Shown piece by piece: positions 12,208 to 24,540 of a DNA stretch of 64,000 bases. The notes under the pieces were generated by a model that searched no databases, was not told the origin of the DNA, and saw only the letters and a list, made by a program, of their open reading frames with translations. The first letter of the stretch is position 1. Each line of letters begins with the position of its first letter. Origin of the DNA: Castanea sativa (lineage: Eukaryota; Streptophyta; Magnoliopsida; Fagales; Fagaceae); the NCBI RefSeq assembly GCF_040712315.1, contig NC_134014.1, positions 36,445,634-36,509,633 of the forward strand, in the 5' to 3' direction. Position numbers and translations under genes: made by a program.

Positions 12208-12952
12208 ATATTTATTTTGAGAGTTATAAAACTTCGTTTTTTTTTTTCCATTATCCTCATTGTCTAGGTTATCTTATATGTTTTTTGCGCGCGCGTGCAC
12301 ATATATATATATATATATATATTATTACCAGAGTTATAAAATTCTACTTTCTTTTCATTTTCATTGCTCAAGTTATCTTATATGCTATTATGGTGCTGTC
12401 TTAATACTCTATTTGGTACAAAGGCCCCTCATTATTGAAAGTTTTTTATTATTATTTTTTATTCTTTTAAGCTTGTTTGCCATGATCTTCAATGTAGGTG
12501 AGATGTTATTGCAAAATGTTATTGCAAGGTTTGCAATGGTTAGGGCGATGATCACAAGTTTCTATAATTGTTGATGTAAAGTGCAAGTACCAAAAAATTA
12601 CAAATTTTATATTGAATTTTTGCCACTTGCTCTAAAATTAATAGCAAGGAAGTAGTAATGGAAATCTAGTTTTGTTTTGTTATTTTTTTGTTTTCTTCCT
12701 CGAATTAAAAAGTGTACTATGTCGGTTAAGTTAAGTAAGAGAATATATTTTTAGTTTTTTTAATTAAAAAATTTAACTAAACTATTTTTTTTAAAAAAAA
12801 TAAGCCAACTTTTAGTTTTCTTTTTTCACATAATTAACACAAAAGTTAATAAAAAAAATCTATATTTTAAAAAGTGAAATGTCCTTTTTAAAAAAAAAAT
12901 ATTTTATCTAGAATTCTCTAACTAAATATGATATATATATATATATATAGGG

Positions 12953-13101
12953 TAACTAGACTAGGCGGATTCCCATCTGTTGTGTCCACCTCCGCTCCCC
13001 CCAATCACCCAATTCATAGCGATAGGCCCTCTCCCTTTTGTTGTTCCGCTTGCGGGCTGATCAATAAAATACTTCAAAGAAAAAAAAAAAAAAAAAAAAA
13101 G
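12953..13101 (+). mobile_element. Short poly-A-ended retro-insertion (LINE 3' tail?)
   Basis: A GC-richer 130-bp segment follows a TA repeat and ends GCTGATCAATAAAATA plus a long A run (13079-13099), as in 3' ends of plant LINEs. No coding capacity and no clear target duplication. Confidence 0.4.
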
Positions 13102-13906
13102 AAGGTTATTGTATCAGTCAATGTCACCTACAAATTGAAAAATCATTCCACTAAAATAACTTTCATCAACTTATGATATATAAAAATAAAAATAAAAAGT
13201 TTTGCTAATAAGTACATTTAACATAATAGTTAATAATCTATTTTAGTAAAATTTTGATACCATTTTTAAGAAAAATGAAAATTTTTTTCAAAATATTAAT
13301 TTTTTTTTCATAAAAACTTTCTTTATATATATTGTTAATCAATAGCCTTAAGCATCCATTAGCATTTTTCTAAAAAACAAAAAATTTATACAAAAACCAA
13401 AACAGAAACCAACTTCCTTTTTAAGTTGACTCCAGTCTCTTAGTGGATAGTGGAAGTATATAATTTTTGGACTGTAAAATTGTTGGATAATATCATTGCT
13501 CAAAACAATCTCGAGCCCATAAATGTTATCGACGTAACAAATTGAAAAAGTCGCCCTTGTTTTTTCCGAGAAAATGAACAAACCTACAATATTCTGATTC
13601 TGAAACCGGAAACTTGAAAGAACGCTCTCCCTCCTGCTCAAAGGGTCAAACTCCCATAATTCATTTCATACTTTGCGCACTGTTTTCATTCATTCCAATT
13701 CCATTTGCCTATTCTATTCCAAGTTCCAACATAGAACATCGAATAAAGACAACCACAGTCAAAAAACACATTCCAATTTCAAAACCCAAACCCCTTTTTA
13801 CTCTTTACAAGTGTCCAATCCACATAGCCAAATGTGCAAAGTCTCCCAATTCGAAACCCTAAAATGCCGAAGCTCCTCCTAACGAAGCTCGCGCGAAACC
13901 CTAGAA

Positions 13907-16900
13907 ATGGCGAAGCAGCTGCAGCACTCGCACTCCAACGGTTCTGGCTGGGCGTTGCTGCACTTTCACAAGCGATGGCTCTTGCCTCTCCTTCTAATGC
14001 TCTCCATCTCCACCTTGATCGCCTTCTTCATCAGATCAGCCTTCGACTCCTCCTGCGATCGGAGCCTTCTCTCGGTATTGGACAAGCCGGGTAACGTTAA
14101 ATCGGCCTCGCCGATCGGGAACACGCCGAGTCCACTCGCTTTCATGAAGTCCAAACTCGTCCTCCTTGTCTCCCACGAGCTCTCTCTTTCTGGTACTCTC
14201 TCATTCTCGTTCTTGTCTTTGCTTTAGCCAAATTCACTAATTTATCGTCTGCATAACTCAATTGCATAACTTGTACTATCATTGACTTTGTTTAGAGACT
14301 GTGTCTTAGTGTTCAGAACGGTTTGGAATGACTGCAAAACCATGTATATGTGTTCGAGATTATATATCTATTTATTTATTCATTTTAAACTATGTTATTT
14401 TATGAGGAAAGAAAAATTTATGTGTGGCAAGTTGCGATTGGTACATTATAAAGTGGAATACGGAAAATAGGACAAAGGATTTTTATTCATTTTTTTGGTA
14501 TATATTTTGAGGGGTAGTTGCATTTTTTTTCATTGTCGTATATGTTTGTTCACAAACACATTATTATGTTTGAGCTCATCTTGTTTGCCACATGGGTGTC
14601 TACTTTCACATCATCTCGTGATTTTTTAATTATTTATTTCCTTTTTGTTAATTCTCTTTAAGGTGGACCATTGTTGTTGATGGAGCTGGCATTTTTGCTA
14701 AGAAGTGTTGGTACCAAAGTTTGTTGGATTACAATCCAAAAGACATCAGAAGCAGATGGGGTGATATATAGTTTGGAGCATAAGATGTTGAACCGAGGAG
14801 TGCAGGTAATTCCAATAGTGGCTTATGTACTTAATGTTTTTCTTTGCTATAGTGACTGAAGAATTAAACCTAGGTATACTCCAATTCACGACACCCCTTA
14901 CTATTTGAGCGAAATTCCAAGTGGCTATATGTTTTTATATTGTTTCTTTTATGATTGTAGAAGCAGTCTGCCATTCTATTATTCGACACACTGCTATTGG
15001 CCAAATGCTGTAGTTGTTATTTTAAGTAAACCAATCTTGTTATTTGAGTGTTAAAATTTTAACAGTATGGACTTACAATGTATTAATTGGTGCTAATTTT
15101 GAAGGTTTGATTGTCTTGTCTAATGTTTTTTGAGTTAGTTTCTAATTATGCCTTCACATAAACATTGTTTTAGGTTTTCTCTGCCAAGGGTCAGGAAGCT
15201 ATAGACACCGCTCTTAAGTCTGATTTGGTTGTTTTGAACACAGCGGTTGCTGGAAAATGGCTTGATACTGTTCTCAAGGAAAATGTTCCTCGTGTTCTCC
15301 CGAAGGTGTTGTGGTGGATCCATGAAATGCGAGGTCATTATTTCAAATTGGACTATGTCAAGCACCTTCCTTTGGTTGCTGGTGCCATGATTGATTCACA
15401 TGTAACAGCAGAATACTGGAAGAATAGGACCCAAGAGCGCTTGAGGTAGGCTTATAAATTGTTGATGTAAAATTGCTTAGTTTAGTTCTTATAAATGTTG
15501 TACTTAGTTGCTTTCTGGTACATATTCTCTGTTGGAATATATTGTTCTATGTATACTTTTCAAATTTGATGGCTTAGGCACAAGTATGATAAAGCTATGG
15601 CATCATGAATGCATAGGTTCTTATCCTAGATGATGCCTAGGCAAGTCAGTATACTTGTATTTTTGGTTCTTATAAAGCCTTTACTTTCAGATATCAAGTT
15701 TAAAGAAATGACATTTGAATTATCTTTGTTATTTCATGAAGTGTATTTGCTAATTCTTAAAGTCACTACCTCTAAATTTTCCTTATGTACGGAAGTGTTT
15801 AGTAATTTTGGCGGGATTTTGCATTTTGGCAAGTGACGTAGATAATTAATTACCTTATAAATATAAATATTTCAGGGAGGTTGTTGTCAAATTTGAAAAA
15901 CAGGGGACAATTTTCTTTTTTGATAGGTAAGATAAAATTTCATTAAAAAAAGACTACTACATGGAAAAAGAACATGAAAATTGGGAAAACTGGAAAATGG
16001 AGTAAGGATACCTGATTTATTGATGTAACCCTTTAAGGGCATTTGTTATTATAGAAAGGAAGCAGATATATTCCCATCAACATGTTTCTGATGATAGTGA
16101 TTCTATTTGAGTGCCAATGCAAAAAAAAAAAAAAAGAAAGGTGAAAGAGAAAAGTAATTTGTGTTGGAAAATAGTACTTCCTGGGACAATTGAAGCCACT
16201 AGGTCACTACCTAAATATAACTTTCTGCTTAGGACATGTTCATTAATTGAAAATTACCCACTATTGTGGATCACCTGCTCTTATAATGGTAACATGTTCA
16301 AAGGGAGAAAAAGTTCCTCATCCGATAAGAGCAGGTGATCCACAATGGTGGGTAGTTTTCAATTGAAGAACATGTCCCAAGCAGAAAATTACCAACTAAT
16401 AAAAAATTCCATATGACCCACTATAGTGAATATCATCACCTGCTCTTTGTTTAGGGGTGGCTGTTTCTCCTTTCAAATGATGATACTCGCTCTCTTTTAA
16501 TTGGGTGCTACCTGTCTGTTTCCATCTAGCTTTGCCTTAATATGGTTATTGAGGTTAGAAAATCATCACTTTTGCCAGTATGGTAGTATTCAATGCATAT
16601 CCTGATGCTCATGACCTTTCAAAGGAAACTTGGTCCATATGGAAATAGAATTTTTTAATTAGAAACTGGCTGATGTTTGGAAAAGAAAAAAATCATAACT
16701 TGTAGGCTTTGGTTAATAGGTGATGAAGGTCCAACCCAAATCTATTACTAGAACCCACACACACACAATCTCTGATTCAATACAGATCTGGCAGGTTTGG
16801 TGGGTTGAATGGGTCATAAATTTTCAAATGCAGCATTAATGTTCTTCTTCCCTCAATTTTTTATTTTTTGTTTTATTTTTTATAGTTTTTCTATAAAATA

Positions 16901-19021
16901 TTGAGGATAACCCTAATATGATTATTGTGGTTAGACAATCATCACTTTTGCCAGTATGGTAGTATTCAATGCATATCCTGATGCTCATGACCTTTCAAAG
17001 GAAACTTGGTCCGTATGGGAATAGAATTTTTTTTATTAGAAACTGGCTGATGTTTGGAAAAGCAAAAATCATAACTTGAAGGCTTGATTAATAGGTGATG
17101 AAAGTCCAACCCAAATTCATTATTAGAACCCCCACACATACAATCTCTGATTCAATACAGGTCTGGCAGGTTCGGTGGGTTGAATGGGTCATAAATTTTC
17201 AAATGCAGCATTCATGTTCTTCTTCCCTCAATTTTTTATTTTTTATAGTTTATCTATAAAATATTAAGGATAACCTTATCTAATTATTTTCTCTCTGCAG
17301 GATTAAAATGCCTGAGACCTATGTTGTTCACCTTGGAAATAGCAAGGAACTTATGGAAGTTGCTGAAGATAGTGTAGCTAATAGGGTTTTGCGTGAACAT
17401 GTCAGGGAGTCTCTTGGAGTGCGAAATGAAGATTTACTATTTGCCATCATAAACAGTAAGCATTCATCACTGATGAGATCACATGCAAGATTTTTGCTAT
17501 TTCAACTGTTTCTGTACAGATCAAGGCACTTGTCTGTAATTAATGAATGATGTGGTCTCATGCTATGCTATATTTGTTTACTCTGCCATGGATTATTTGG
17601 TAAATGCTTGACCATAATTGCATTTTTGCTAGTGCTAATTTCTTTTTCATATGTGGTTGCTCCTATTGTGCATGAGAAATTTCTGTTAGTTACCATAACA
17701 TCCTTTACCCCACCTCCTTTACCCTCTTTCACAATAAAAAAAAAAAAAGAGGGAAAATTAATACCAAAAGAATGCTTCTTAGGTTTATGCTAGTTATTGG
17801 TATTTGCATAGCTTATTGAAACTAAATTACTCAATATAACTATAGGTGTATCACGTGGAAAAGGCCAGGATCTGTTTCTGCGTTCATTCTATGAAAGCTT
17901 GCAATTGATCCAAGAAAAGAAGTTGCAGGTGCCAACAATGCATGCAGTAATTGTTGGAAGTGACATGACTGCTCAGACTAAGTTTGAATCAGAATTACGT
18001 AATTTTGTAGTGCTGAAGAAAATTCAAGATCGAGTTCACTTTGTCAATAAAACTCTAACAGTAGCCCCTTATCTAGCTGCAATTGATGTTCTTGTGCAGA
18101 ATTCCCAGGTAATCTACCTATGCTCATAGCATTCTCTCTCTCACCTGCTGCTTTTTGTGGAAGGCACTTGCCATCACATCAAGGCCTGACCCCCTTGCTC
18201 TGCATTAGTGGATTAGTTATGTATCTTATATTGCTTCTTTGTTTGTTGATCTTTTTGCAATTATCATGTATACATTGGTTATTTCTGTTTTGATGGTTGG
18301 TTCTAACAACAGCAACAGCATCGTTATGAGGCTAATGGTGGATAAAGTTGCTGTCAATTAACATTACAATATTAGTCTATCCTTTTAAAAAAAAAAAATT
18401 TAAAATAGATTTTCCTTAGAACAAATAAGTGAGATTACATTTATGATTACTACATGTCAATGCACCTTGTTCCCTACTAGGAATTAGCAGCAGACTGGAG
18501 TACATTGTTCTTATAGTCCTTTCTTTTCCTTTTTACCTTTTCTTTTTTTTTTTTTTAAAAATGTACTTTTTCCATGTAGGCACGTGGAGAGTGCTTTGGT
18601 AGGATAACCATCGAAGCTATGGCGTTTCAGCTGCCTGTACTGGTAATTAATTCCATTTTGTTACTTTTCAATATGTATATCCTAAGGCTCTAGCTAGAAT
18701 TCTTATCTGAATCTTAAGCACTAACAGAATATATTATTGCTTTCTTTTCAAAACATTTGTCAGGGAACAGCGGCAGGTGGCACCACAGAGATTGTAGTGA
18801 ATGGGACAACAGGTTTGTTGCATCCTATTGGGAAAGAAGGGATTACTCCGCTCGCCAAAAATATTGTCAAACTTGCTACTCATGTTGAGAGGAGGCTCAC
18901 AATGGGGAAGAGAGGCTATGAGAGGGTCAAAGAAATGTTTTTAGAGCACCACATGGCTCATCGAATTGCTGCAGTTCTGAAGGAAGTGTTGCATAAGTCA
19001 AAGACCAGCTCACATTCTTGA
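13907..19021 (+). CDS. GT4-family glycosyltransferase, 7 exons, 479 aa
   Basis: Exons 13907-14192, 14663-14805, 15174-15445, 17301-17455, 17846-18108, 18580-18642, 18764-19021; all introns are GT-AG and the total of 1440 nt is a whole number of codons. The N-terminus is cytosolic and short, followed by one hydrophobic segment (about residues 24-42, LLPLLLMLSISTLIAFFI), the layout of a type II Golgi/ER membrane enzyme. The catalytic part has the two-lobe GT-B pattern: SHELSLSGGPLLLMELAF (acceptor lobe glycine-rich loop), WWIHEMRGHYF, and a donor lobe with the EX7E motif of retaining GT4 enzymes, E377-CFGRITI-E385, followed by LGTAAGGTTEIV. From memory this corresponds to the Arabidopsis At1g75420/At1g19710 pair; sugar donor and acceptor are not known to me. 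No inactivating change was seen. Confidence 0.92.
15905..16010 (-). mobile_element. Small LINE 3'-end fragment in intron 3 of the GT4 gene
   Basis: On the minus strand it ends TTTTATCTTACCTATC plus A-rich sequence, the same kind of tail as the LINE at 5053-5076 (TTACTTATC plus A run). No coding sequence. Confidence 0.4.
16222..16387. repeat. Fold-back inverted repeat in intron 3 of the GT4 gene
   Basis: Arms of about 63 bp (16222-16284 and 16325-16387) are inverted copies with only a few mismatches, separated by about 40 bp. The arm begins TTTCTGCTTAGGACATGTTC and ends in GATCACCTGCTCTTAT. A third partial copy of the arm end lies near 16430-16447. It would form a long hairpin in the pre-mRNA. 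Probably a fold-back MITE. Confidence 0.75.
16540..17280. repeat. 370-bp tandem duplication in intron 3 of the GT4 gene
   Basis: Two direct copies, about 16540-16915 and 16916-17280, share long identical blocks (for example CATCACTTTTGCCAGTATGG and GAATGGGTCATAAATTTTC). They differ by few substitutions and a short deletion near the T-rich end, so the duplication is fairly recent. The second copy stops just before the acceptor of exon 4. Confidence 0.9.
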
Positions 19022-19852
19022 TGCTTTGGAAGGCCCCTTAACTGTCAAGTAGAACCCTACGTGTTTAAGCTAAATTGAGAGATCACTATTCTTGTTGTAA
19101 TGGCCAAAACCTACCCCAGGTTGCCATCTATACTCCGAATTTTGAAAGGGCTGTAGATTATGTATAGATAAGAAATTGAGCTAGTGGCCTGTTCATATAG
19201 TTTTTGTATAGCATGGGAATTTTTTATTCTTATAGTTTGTCATCTCATGGCAACAGGCTAATGATTTGAAACTAATTTCAAAATTACAAAATGCTTCTCC
19301 TTATTATTTTTTAAGTGCTATGGGGTGCGTGATTAATGCATCAGTTCTGGCATTATGGACATATTGCTTCTCTGGGATCTGCTTTACAAGCATTGTAATG
19401 CAAAATGTTGGCAGTTTAATTATGAAGAAACTCTTAGAAAGCCCCAACTTTCACTTAGATGGGCACTATCGTGGCCCCTGCTCGAATGGTGTTGTTGGCC
19501 CTTAAATCTCTTCATTCTTATATTACGGTGATGAAGATAACTTTTCTGATGGAAATGATGGAGAACTTTTTGACTTGAAATGTGTGCGGAATATCTGCTT
19601 TTGGTTGTAATACAAGGAAGAAGATGCAATATTATAACCAGCAAGCTGTCAATTGTCGTCTAAATCAAATGGGTTTTTTTTTGGCTCATGTTTTGCATTC
19701 ATCAACGATTTTATTTGGAGGGCATTTGCTAGCCAACCTCCCATATCTCAACACTTCTTGAGTGAAATTGACCAATAAATTGGGGTCATTATTATCCCAC
19801 AAACTATTCGTGATCCAATACCAAGTAGATGTTTTCAGGTTGCTCCAACTCT
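19022..19852 (+). other. 3' flank of the GT4 gene, no second gene seen
   Basis: Contains the GT4 3'UTR and non-coding sequence. Short open frames on both strands show no recognisable domain or splice structure. Confidence 0.5.
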
Positions 19853-20814
19853 GGTGAAAATGACCAAATATTATCTTTGGCCGAAATAAATAGTGTTCTA
19901 CCATTGTTTGAGAAATAATTAATGATTTACCACCTTTTTAAAACTTGAGTTTGTGAATCTTGAGTTATACCACCTTTTTAAAACTTGAGTTTGTGAAATT
20001 CGAGTTTGACATACAACTCAAGTTTCAAAAATTGAGTTCCATAAAAAACTGCCATGGTGGCATTCGTTGACCTAGAATTTAGAATTAAAATTGCGGAGCT
20101 TGAGTTTACAAAATTCAAATTCTGTGCTTTTGTATAAATTTTAAGTTCATTGATGATGAAATTTTCTGATTTTGGGACATTATTTTAAACTTTTTTTTGT
20201 CCATTTTTCGATCTAGGTCAGAACAAAGCTCCAGTTTCCCTCACTCCCAGACCCTTAATCTCACTCAAATCTCACTAACATATATACATGTATGAAGTTA
20301 TGAACAGAGAAGGTGAAAAAAAAAAAAGGAAGGGCAAGATGAAGCAATGGTGGTTTTACATTTGAAAGGAAAAAAGGGGGGGGGGGGGTGTGAGGGAAGA
20401 GGAAGAAAAAGAAAAAGAAAAGGAGGAAGAAGAGGAGAACAAACCCCAGAGACCTACGGTATTGCATCTATTGCTGAGGAACTGAGGAAAAAAGACTGGA
20501 AGTAAAAGAAAGACTAAAGGGAATTATTTTAAATAGCTGAGGATTCATTCTTTAGAAATACCCAAAATGTTAGTGTTATGTACAAAAGAACCAATTAAAT
20601 GTTTTTTTAATAACAATCTTTTTAAAGAACTTAAGTTTCAAGAGCTTGAGTTTTATATTACAAGTGTAGTGTTACATTTTTTTGGAACTCTATTTTCATA
20701 AACTCGATTTTCATGAACTCGAGTTTTGAAACAATGGTAGATTACTAAATATTTCGTAAATAGTGGTACAACACTAATTATTTTGGCGAAAGATGGTATT
20801 TGGCCATTTTCACC
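19853..20814. mobile_element. Non-autonomous MULE, 0.96 kb, with 9-10-bp target duplication
   Basis: Terminal inverted repeats of roughly 100 bp begin GGTGAAAATGACCAAATA on the left and GGTGAAAATGGCCAAATA on the reversed right end. Flanks are CTCCAACTCT (19843-19852) and CTCCAACTCC (20815-20824): nine of ten bases match, as expected of Mutator-type elements. Subterminal parts carry degenerate palindromes of the type AACTTGAGTTT / AACTCGAGTTT (19935-20035 and 20625-20735). The centre is A- and G-rich with no coding sequence. Confidence 0.88.
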
Positions 20815-20824
20815 CTCCAACTCC

Positions 20825-21476
20825 AACCTATATGCTTCTAAGCAACTCCTCCTTTGAGATAGAATACGCCAAATCCTTCAGAGATGGCCCTTGAACAAGT
20901 CATATTGTTCCTGGCTAATTATCTCCCTCACTGATTCTGCTGGGCCGGAGTCCTTGAGTGCAATGGAAATATACTGAAAGTCAACATGTTAAGCAACTCC
21001 ACAATCAACCGTACAAATATGTTGGTTCCCTCGTTCAAAAGTACACACCCACACATTGTTCGTGGATTTGAAGTTCCTGAAAATAGCCTTAATAGAAGAC
21101 ATCTTGGGCATTCGTGTAAAGCAAATCCCATAATAGTTAGTTGCACAAGGCCACTTGCATTTCACCATGTATTTTTCGCGTTCAGAGGAAACATATCCTC
21201 TCCCCTCAGACACTTGCCTTTTGCCCATGAAACTATAAATTCAGAATCATAGCAGCCTGAACAGCATAAACATAAACTGGATAGGAACTGACCGATCAAC
21301 AAATATAACTCAAACAGCCACTATATACACTGAAAGAGTAAAATTACAATCAAGCACTTCTCTGTTGTGGCATTTAGCCTGTAGTTCTACATATATGATT
21401 GTGCAAAGTAATTGTGGACTGGAAAAAAAAAAGTGAAAATTCTCGAGCAAGCTGCTTAGTTAATAACACATCAATT
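20825..21476. other. Region downstream of the small two-exon gene, no gene recognised
   Basis: Short overlapping open frames around 20930-21250 have no recognisable domain. The stretch may include the 3'UTR of the minus-strand gene ending at 21477. Confidence 0.4.
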
Positions 21477-22744
21477 TTAAGGGAATTTTGGTTGTGAGGG
21501 ATTATTATCTGGTTTTTCCTGGTTGATGTTGGATTTTGTGAACCAAGTCGTATATAGAAATTGTTTGTGAGGCCCTTTATGGTTGCATATTAGCCTAAGC
21601 TTCTGCCTCTCTCTCATCCATCTCAACACTATTTTCATGTGCCTCTTGCTTGTCAATCCTCTCAAACCAACTTCCTGAAAATGATTTAACACATGAATCA
21701 GTCAAAAGCATTTTGAAAATTTGCAGAAGATAAACTTTTGGCATCAAGAAACTAAGATGGAGAATGCAGAAAGATAGTTAAGGCATGGAAAGATCTTGAA
21801 CCAAAAGCAATAAAGAGAAATTCATTGCAAAAAGGAAGAGCAATAGGAATAGCACTACTCAACTTGAGCTCAGCTTTTCCGGCCAATAATCCTTATGCAT
21901 CCAATGCAACAAACCAAAAAGACTATCCTATTGTCATAGGTTATACAAATGAGACTAATAACATTCAAATCAGAGACTTTTCAAGTTTTCACTATGCTTG
22001 ATGCTGCCACACATTTATACAGGTAAACTTTTTTTTTGATAAATTACAGGTAAACTAATAGCTCATCCCACATTAGAGAAACATAATACGACTTGTGCAT
22101 AGCATAACCATTGCCATGGCCTAATAGAACCTAACACACGCAAAGAAGCATTTATTTGCTAGACATGGCCTAATCATTTACTTATCTAATTCTCAACCTG
22201 TTGCATACTTGTGATATTGAACTGAATACCAAGAACCGTTTACACAATCAACATTTTTCACATCAAGCAATTTCAAATGGGAATGAACCAACATCTTTTA
22301 TCCTTTGAATTTGTACAAATCAACTTCACCAAAAACCTCAGAAACTATATTTGAAGTTATGAACCAAAATTGAGAATAGGGTACAACTAAGTTCACAACC
22401 CTTGGGATTAAAATTACTCAACTGCCCAAATTCCTTCTCTACAGCCTTTTATGCAATCAAAAAGTCATTTCTATTAGCTAGTAGCCTTCAAACTTGTACA
22501 GACGCATAATAATACTTTTCACAATAACAACAAAAGATTCATATAAAAGAGACAAAAAGGAGGAAGATGAAAGTACCTTAACCCGATCCCAGGTGTCCCC
22601 AATGGTGAGAGGACCATGCTCCTTGACGACGTCGAATATGACCCTTGTTATGGTCTGAGTTTGCTCCGGTGGAGTTTTCAGCTCTATAGGTTTCATCTTT
22701 GGCTTCGGTTTCGTCGCCATATATCTAATCGCCGTCCCGAACAT
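21477..22744 (-). CDS. Small basic conserved-looking protein, 2 exons, 121 aa
   Basis: Exon 1 is 22744-22577 (56 codons, donor AAG|GTACTT) and exon 2 is 21674-21477 (acceptor TTTTCAG|GAAGTT, stop TAA). The frame is in phase 0 and totals 366 nt. The product starts MFGTAIRYMATKPKPK; a Lys/Arg-rich, acid-poor N-terminus could be an organellar presequence. The body (TITRVIFDVVKEHGPLTIGD, TSKRHMKIVLRWMRERQKLR) reads like a compact helix-turn-helix or winged-helix fold with a basic helix, followed by a C-terminal hydrophilic tail. Such small basic proteins are often organellar ribosome or RNA-associated subunits, but I do not recognise this one with certainty. The clean splice structure and codon use argue that it is real. 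Confidence 0.82.
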
Positions 22745-22912
22745 AGTGCTCTCCCCAATCTCAAAAACTCACTATTTTTCAGTCAAACTAAAAGCACCAA
22801 TCCCAGTATATGAAAATTTTAGTCAGGCACAATTATACAAAAGAAATAACAACAATAATAATAACAATAATAATAAAGAAAAAATAAAATTTATAGCAAT
22901 TGAAGGTACTTA

Positions 22913-23143
22913 AGGTCCGTTTGGATAGAACTTATTGCTGAAAACTAAAAACTAAAAACACTGTAGTAAAATAATTTTTAAATGTGTGAATAGTACTGCG
23001 GGACTCATTTTTAATAAAAAATTGTTGAAAAAGTACATGAACAATGCGCGCACAGTGCGCGCACTGTACGAAGAAAAAAAAAGGAGGAGAAAACGCAACA
23101 TTGAAAACGCAGACTTGAATAATCTCTCTATCCAAACACATTC
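22913..23143. mobile_element. 231-bp MITE with TTA target duplication
   Basis: Ends are inverted: AGGTCCGTTTGGATAGA on the left and GAATGTGTTTGGATAGA on the reversed right end, flanked by TTA at 22910-22912 and 23144-23146. The inner left end (ATAGAACTTATTGCTGAAAA) recurs at the end of the element at 61049-61253, so both belong to one family. TTA duplications and GTTTG-type ends suggest PIF/Harbinger. It sits about 170 bp upstream of the small two-exon gene. Confidence 0.7.
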
Positions 23144-24004
23144 TTAGATTGGCTAATAGGACACTGGCTATCAGATTGGGGAAATGAAGGGAAATGGCAG
23201 AACATAAAAGAAAAGAATTAGTTCTAAACCATAAACTTATAATGCAGACGAGAAAAAAGAGAAAAATAAATTGCATTATAAAAATTAAAACCCTCTTGAA
23301 ACGCATGGTACAGGGATTATTGACCTTAGGGATAAAAAATGACAAATTAAGATGTGAATCTATGGACAATCTGGCAGAGCAGGAACAAATACCAGTTTGG
23401 GGCAAGTTGCCTAATCTTTACTGAAAACACTAATGACTACTTACCACAGACTATTCCACAATTTTTTGCCACAATTTTGATACAGCAGAGTGTGAGCGGT
23501 TGCTTATTACTTACACATGATCTCACAATTTTTTTTTCATCCCTCGTACTCTACCACATCACAATTGCGGCAAAGTAATTGTGTAATAGTTTGTGGTTTT
23601 AGATTTTTTTTTTCATGACTACTGAATGTCTTATTGACAGGAACAGTGAAGCCCCGAGCACAAAGAAGCAGGAGACAGGAGAGTACAGCAAAAATTATTC
23701 TCAAACCTATAAAAAATAAAAGGCAAAAATACAAAACTGACCCTCTAACTTTCAGTTTTTTTAATTTCAATCCTCTAACTTTCAGTTTTGTCATTTCAGT
23801 CCTCTAACTTTCAATTGTTGTTAATTTGGTATTCTGTAGTTATGTTTTATCGTTAATTGAGTCAAAACAACTTCGTTTTGGCGCTTCTTTTTATAAATAA
23901 ATTTCGGAATTTAAAGAAAATTATAAAAAAAAAACCAAGGAATCATTTCACACCCAAATCACTCACGAAAAAGCTTGTAAATTTCCTACACACTTCTCAA
24001 ACCA

Positions 24005-24215
24005 AATCATTTAAGCTTGGCCACTGCATACACTGATTCATAGACAAATCGATGACATGAATTTCTTGCCTTAGAAAGCTTCTAAAATGGCTTGGTTGGC
24101 AGTGAAGTGAGCGAATTTGAGGTAAGGGCAGGTTTCGTAGAAGTGCATCTGAAGAATATCGAATAGCGACTGGTTCAATGGGTTCTGAGGGTACAACCCG
24201 TTTCGCATAAACCAA
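24005..24215 (-). pseudogene. Captured DELLA (GRAS domain) fragment
   Basis: On the minus strand it reads [20 protein letters not shown], then [20 protein letters not shown], a stretch diagnostic of DELLA/GAI-type GRAS proteins (leucine-heptad I to VHIID region). It meets an in-frame TAA just after ILEAF (24085-24087), and a one-base loss then shifts to the VHIID-equivalent HVIDLSMNQCMQWP (24005-24050). It covers about 70 residues out of more than 500 in a full DELLA protein, so it cannot work as one. It could still yield antisense or small RNA against DELLA genes. Confidence 0.82.
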
Positions 24216-24540
24216 TCTATAACAGAACAAAACCCAAAAATTTCAGAGATTTCGGACCCATTTTGCCAAAACCGGTCATTATACAAGAAACCCATTTCAC
24301 CAAAAAGCATAAGCTCAAATGATTCGATGTCAATATCAACATAAAGTACAAGATGGAGGCAGACCCATTTCACAAAAACCAATTTTTTACAGAACAAACA
24401 CCTAAACAATTTCAGGGGTTTGAGACCCAATTCGCCAAAACCAATCACAATACAGGAAACCCATTTCACCAAAAAGCATAAGCTCAAATGGGTCAGTGTC
24501 AAAATCAACATAAAGTAGAGAATCGAAGATATATATCAGA
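24208..24540. repeat. Tandem duplication (about 170 bp) inside the Pack-MULE
   Basis: Two adjacent copies, about 24208-24379 and 24380-24540, share blocks such as CCCATTTCACCAAAAAGCAT and TCAACATAAAGTA. They look like duplicated leader or intron sequence beside the DELLA fragment. Confidence 0.75.

Larger units (their letters stand above)
10440..13906. other. AT-rich intergenic region between two divergent genes
   Basis: No coding sequence was found. It holds TA microsatellites (10840-10856, 12301-12320, 12930-12948), CT-rich tracts (11211-11250), a possible solo LTR (11457-12207) and a short poly-A-ended insertion (12953-13101). The last 400 bases serve as promoter and leader of the glycosyltransferase gene. 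Confidence 0.6.

Noticed and set aside
22932..23405. 157-codon minus-strand open frame
   Set aside because: It runs through a MITE and AT-rich flank, is rich in Phe/Leu, and has no homology I recognise.
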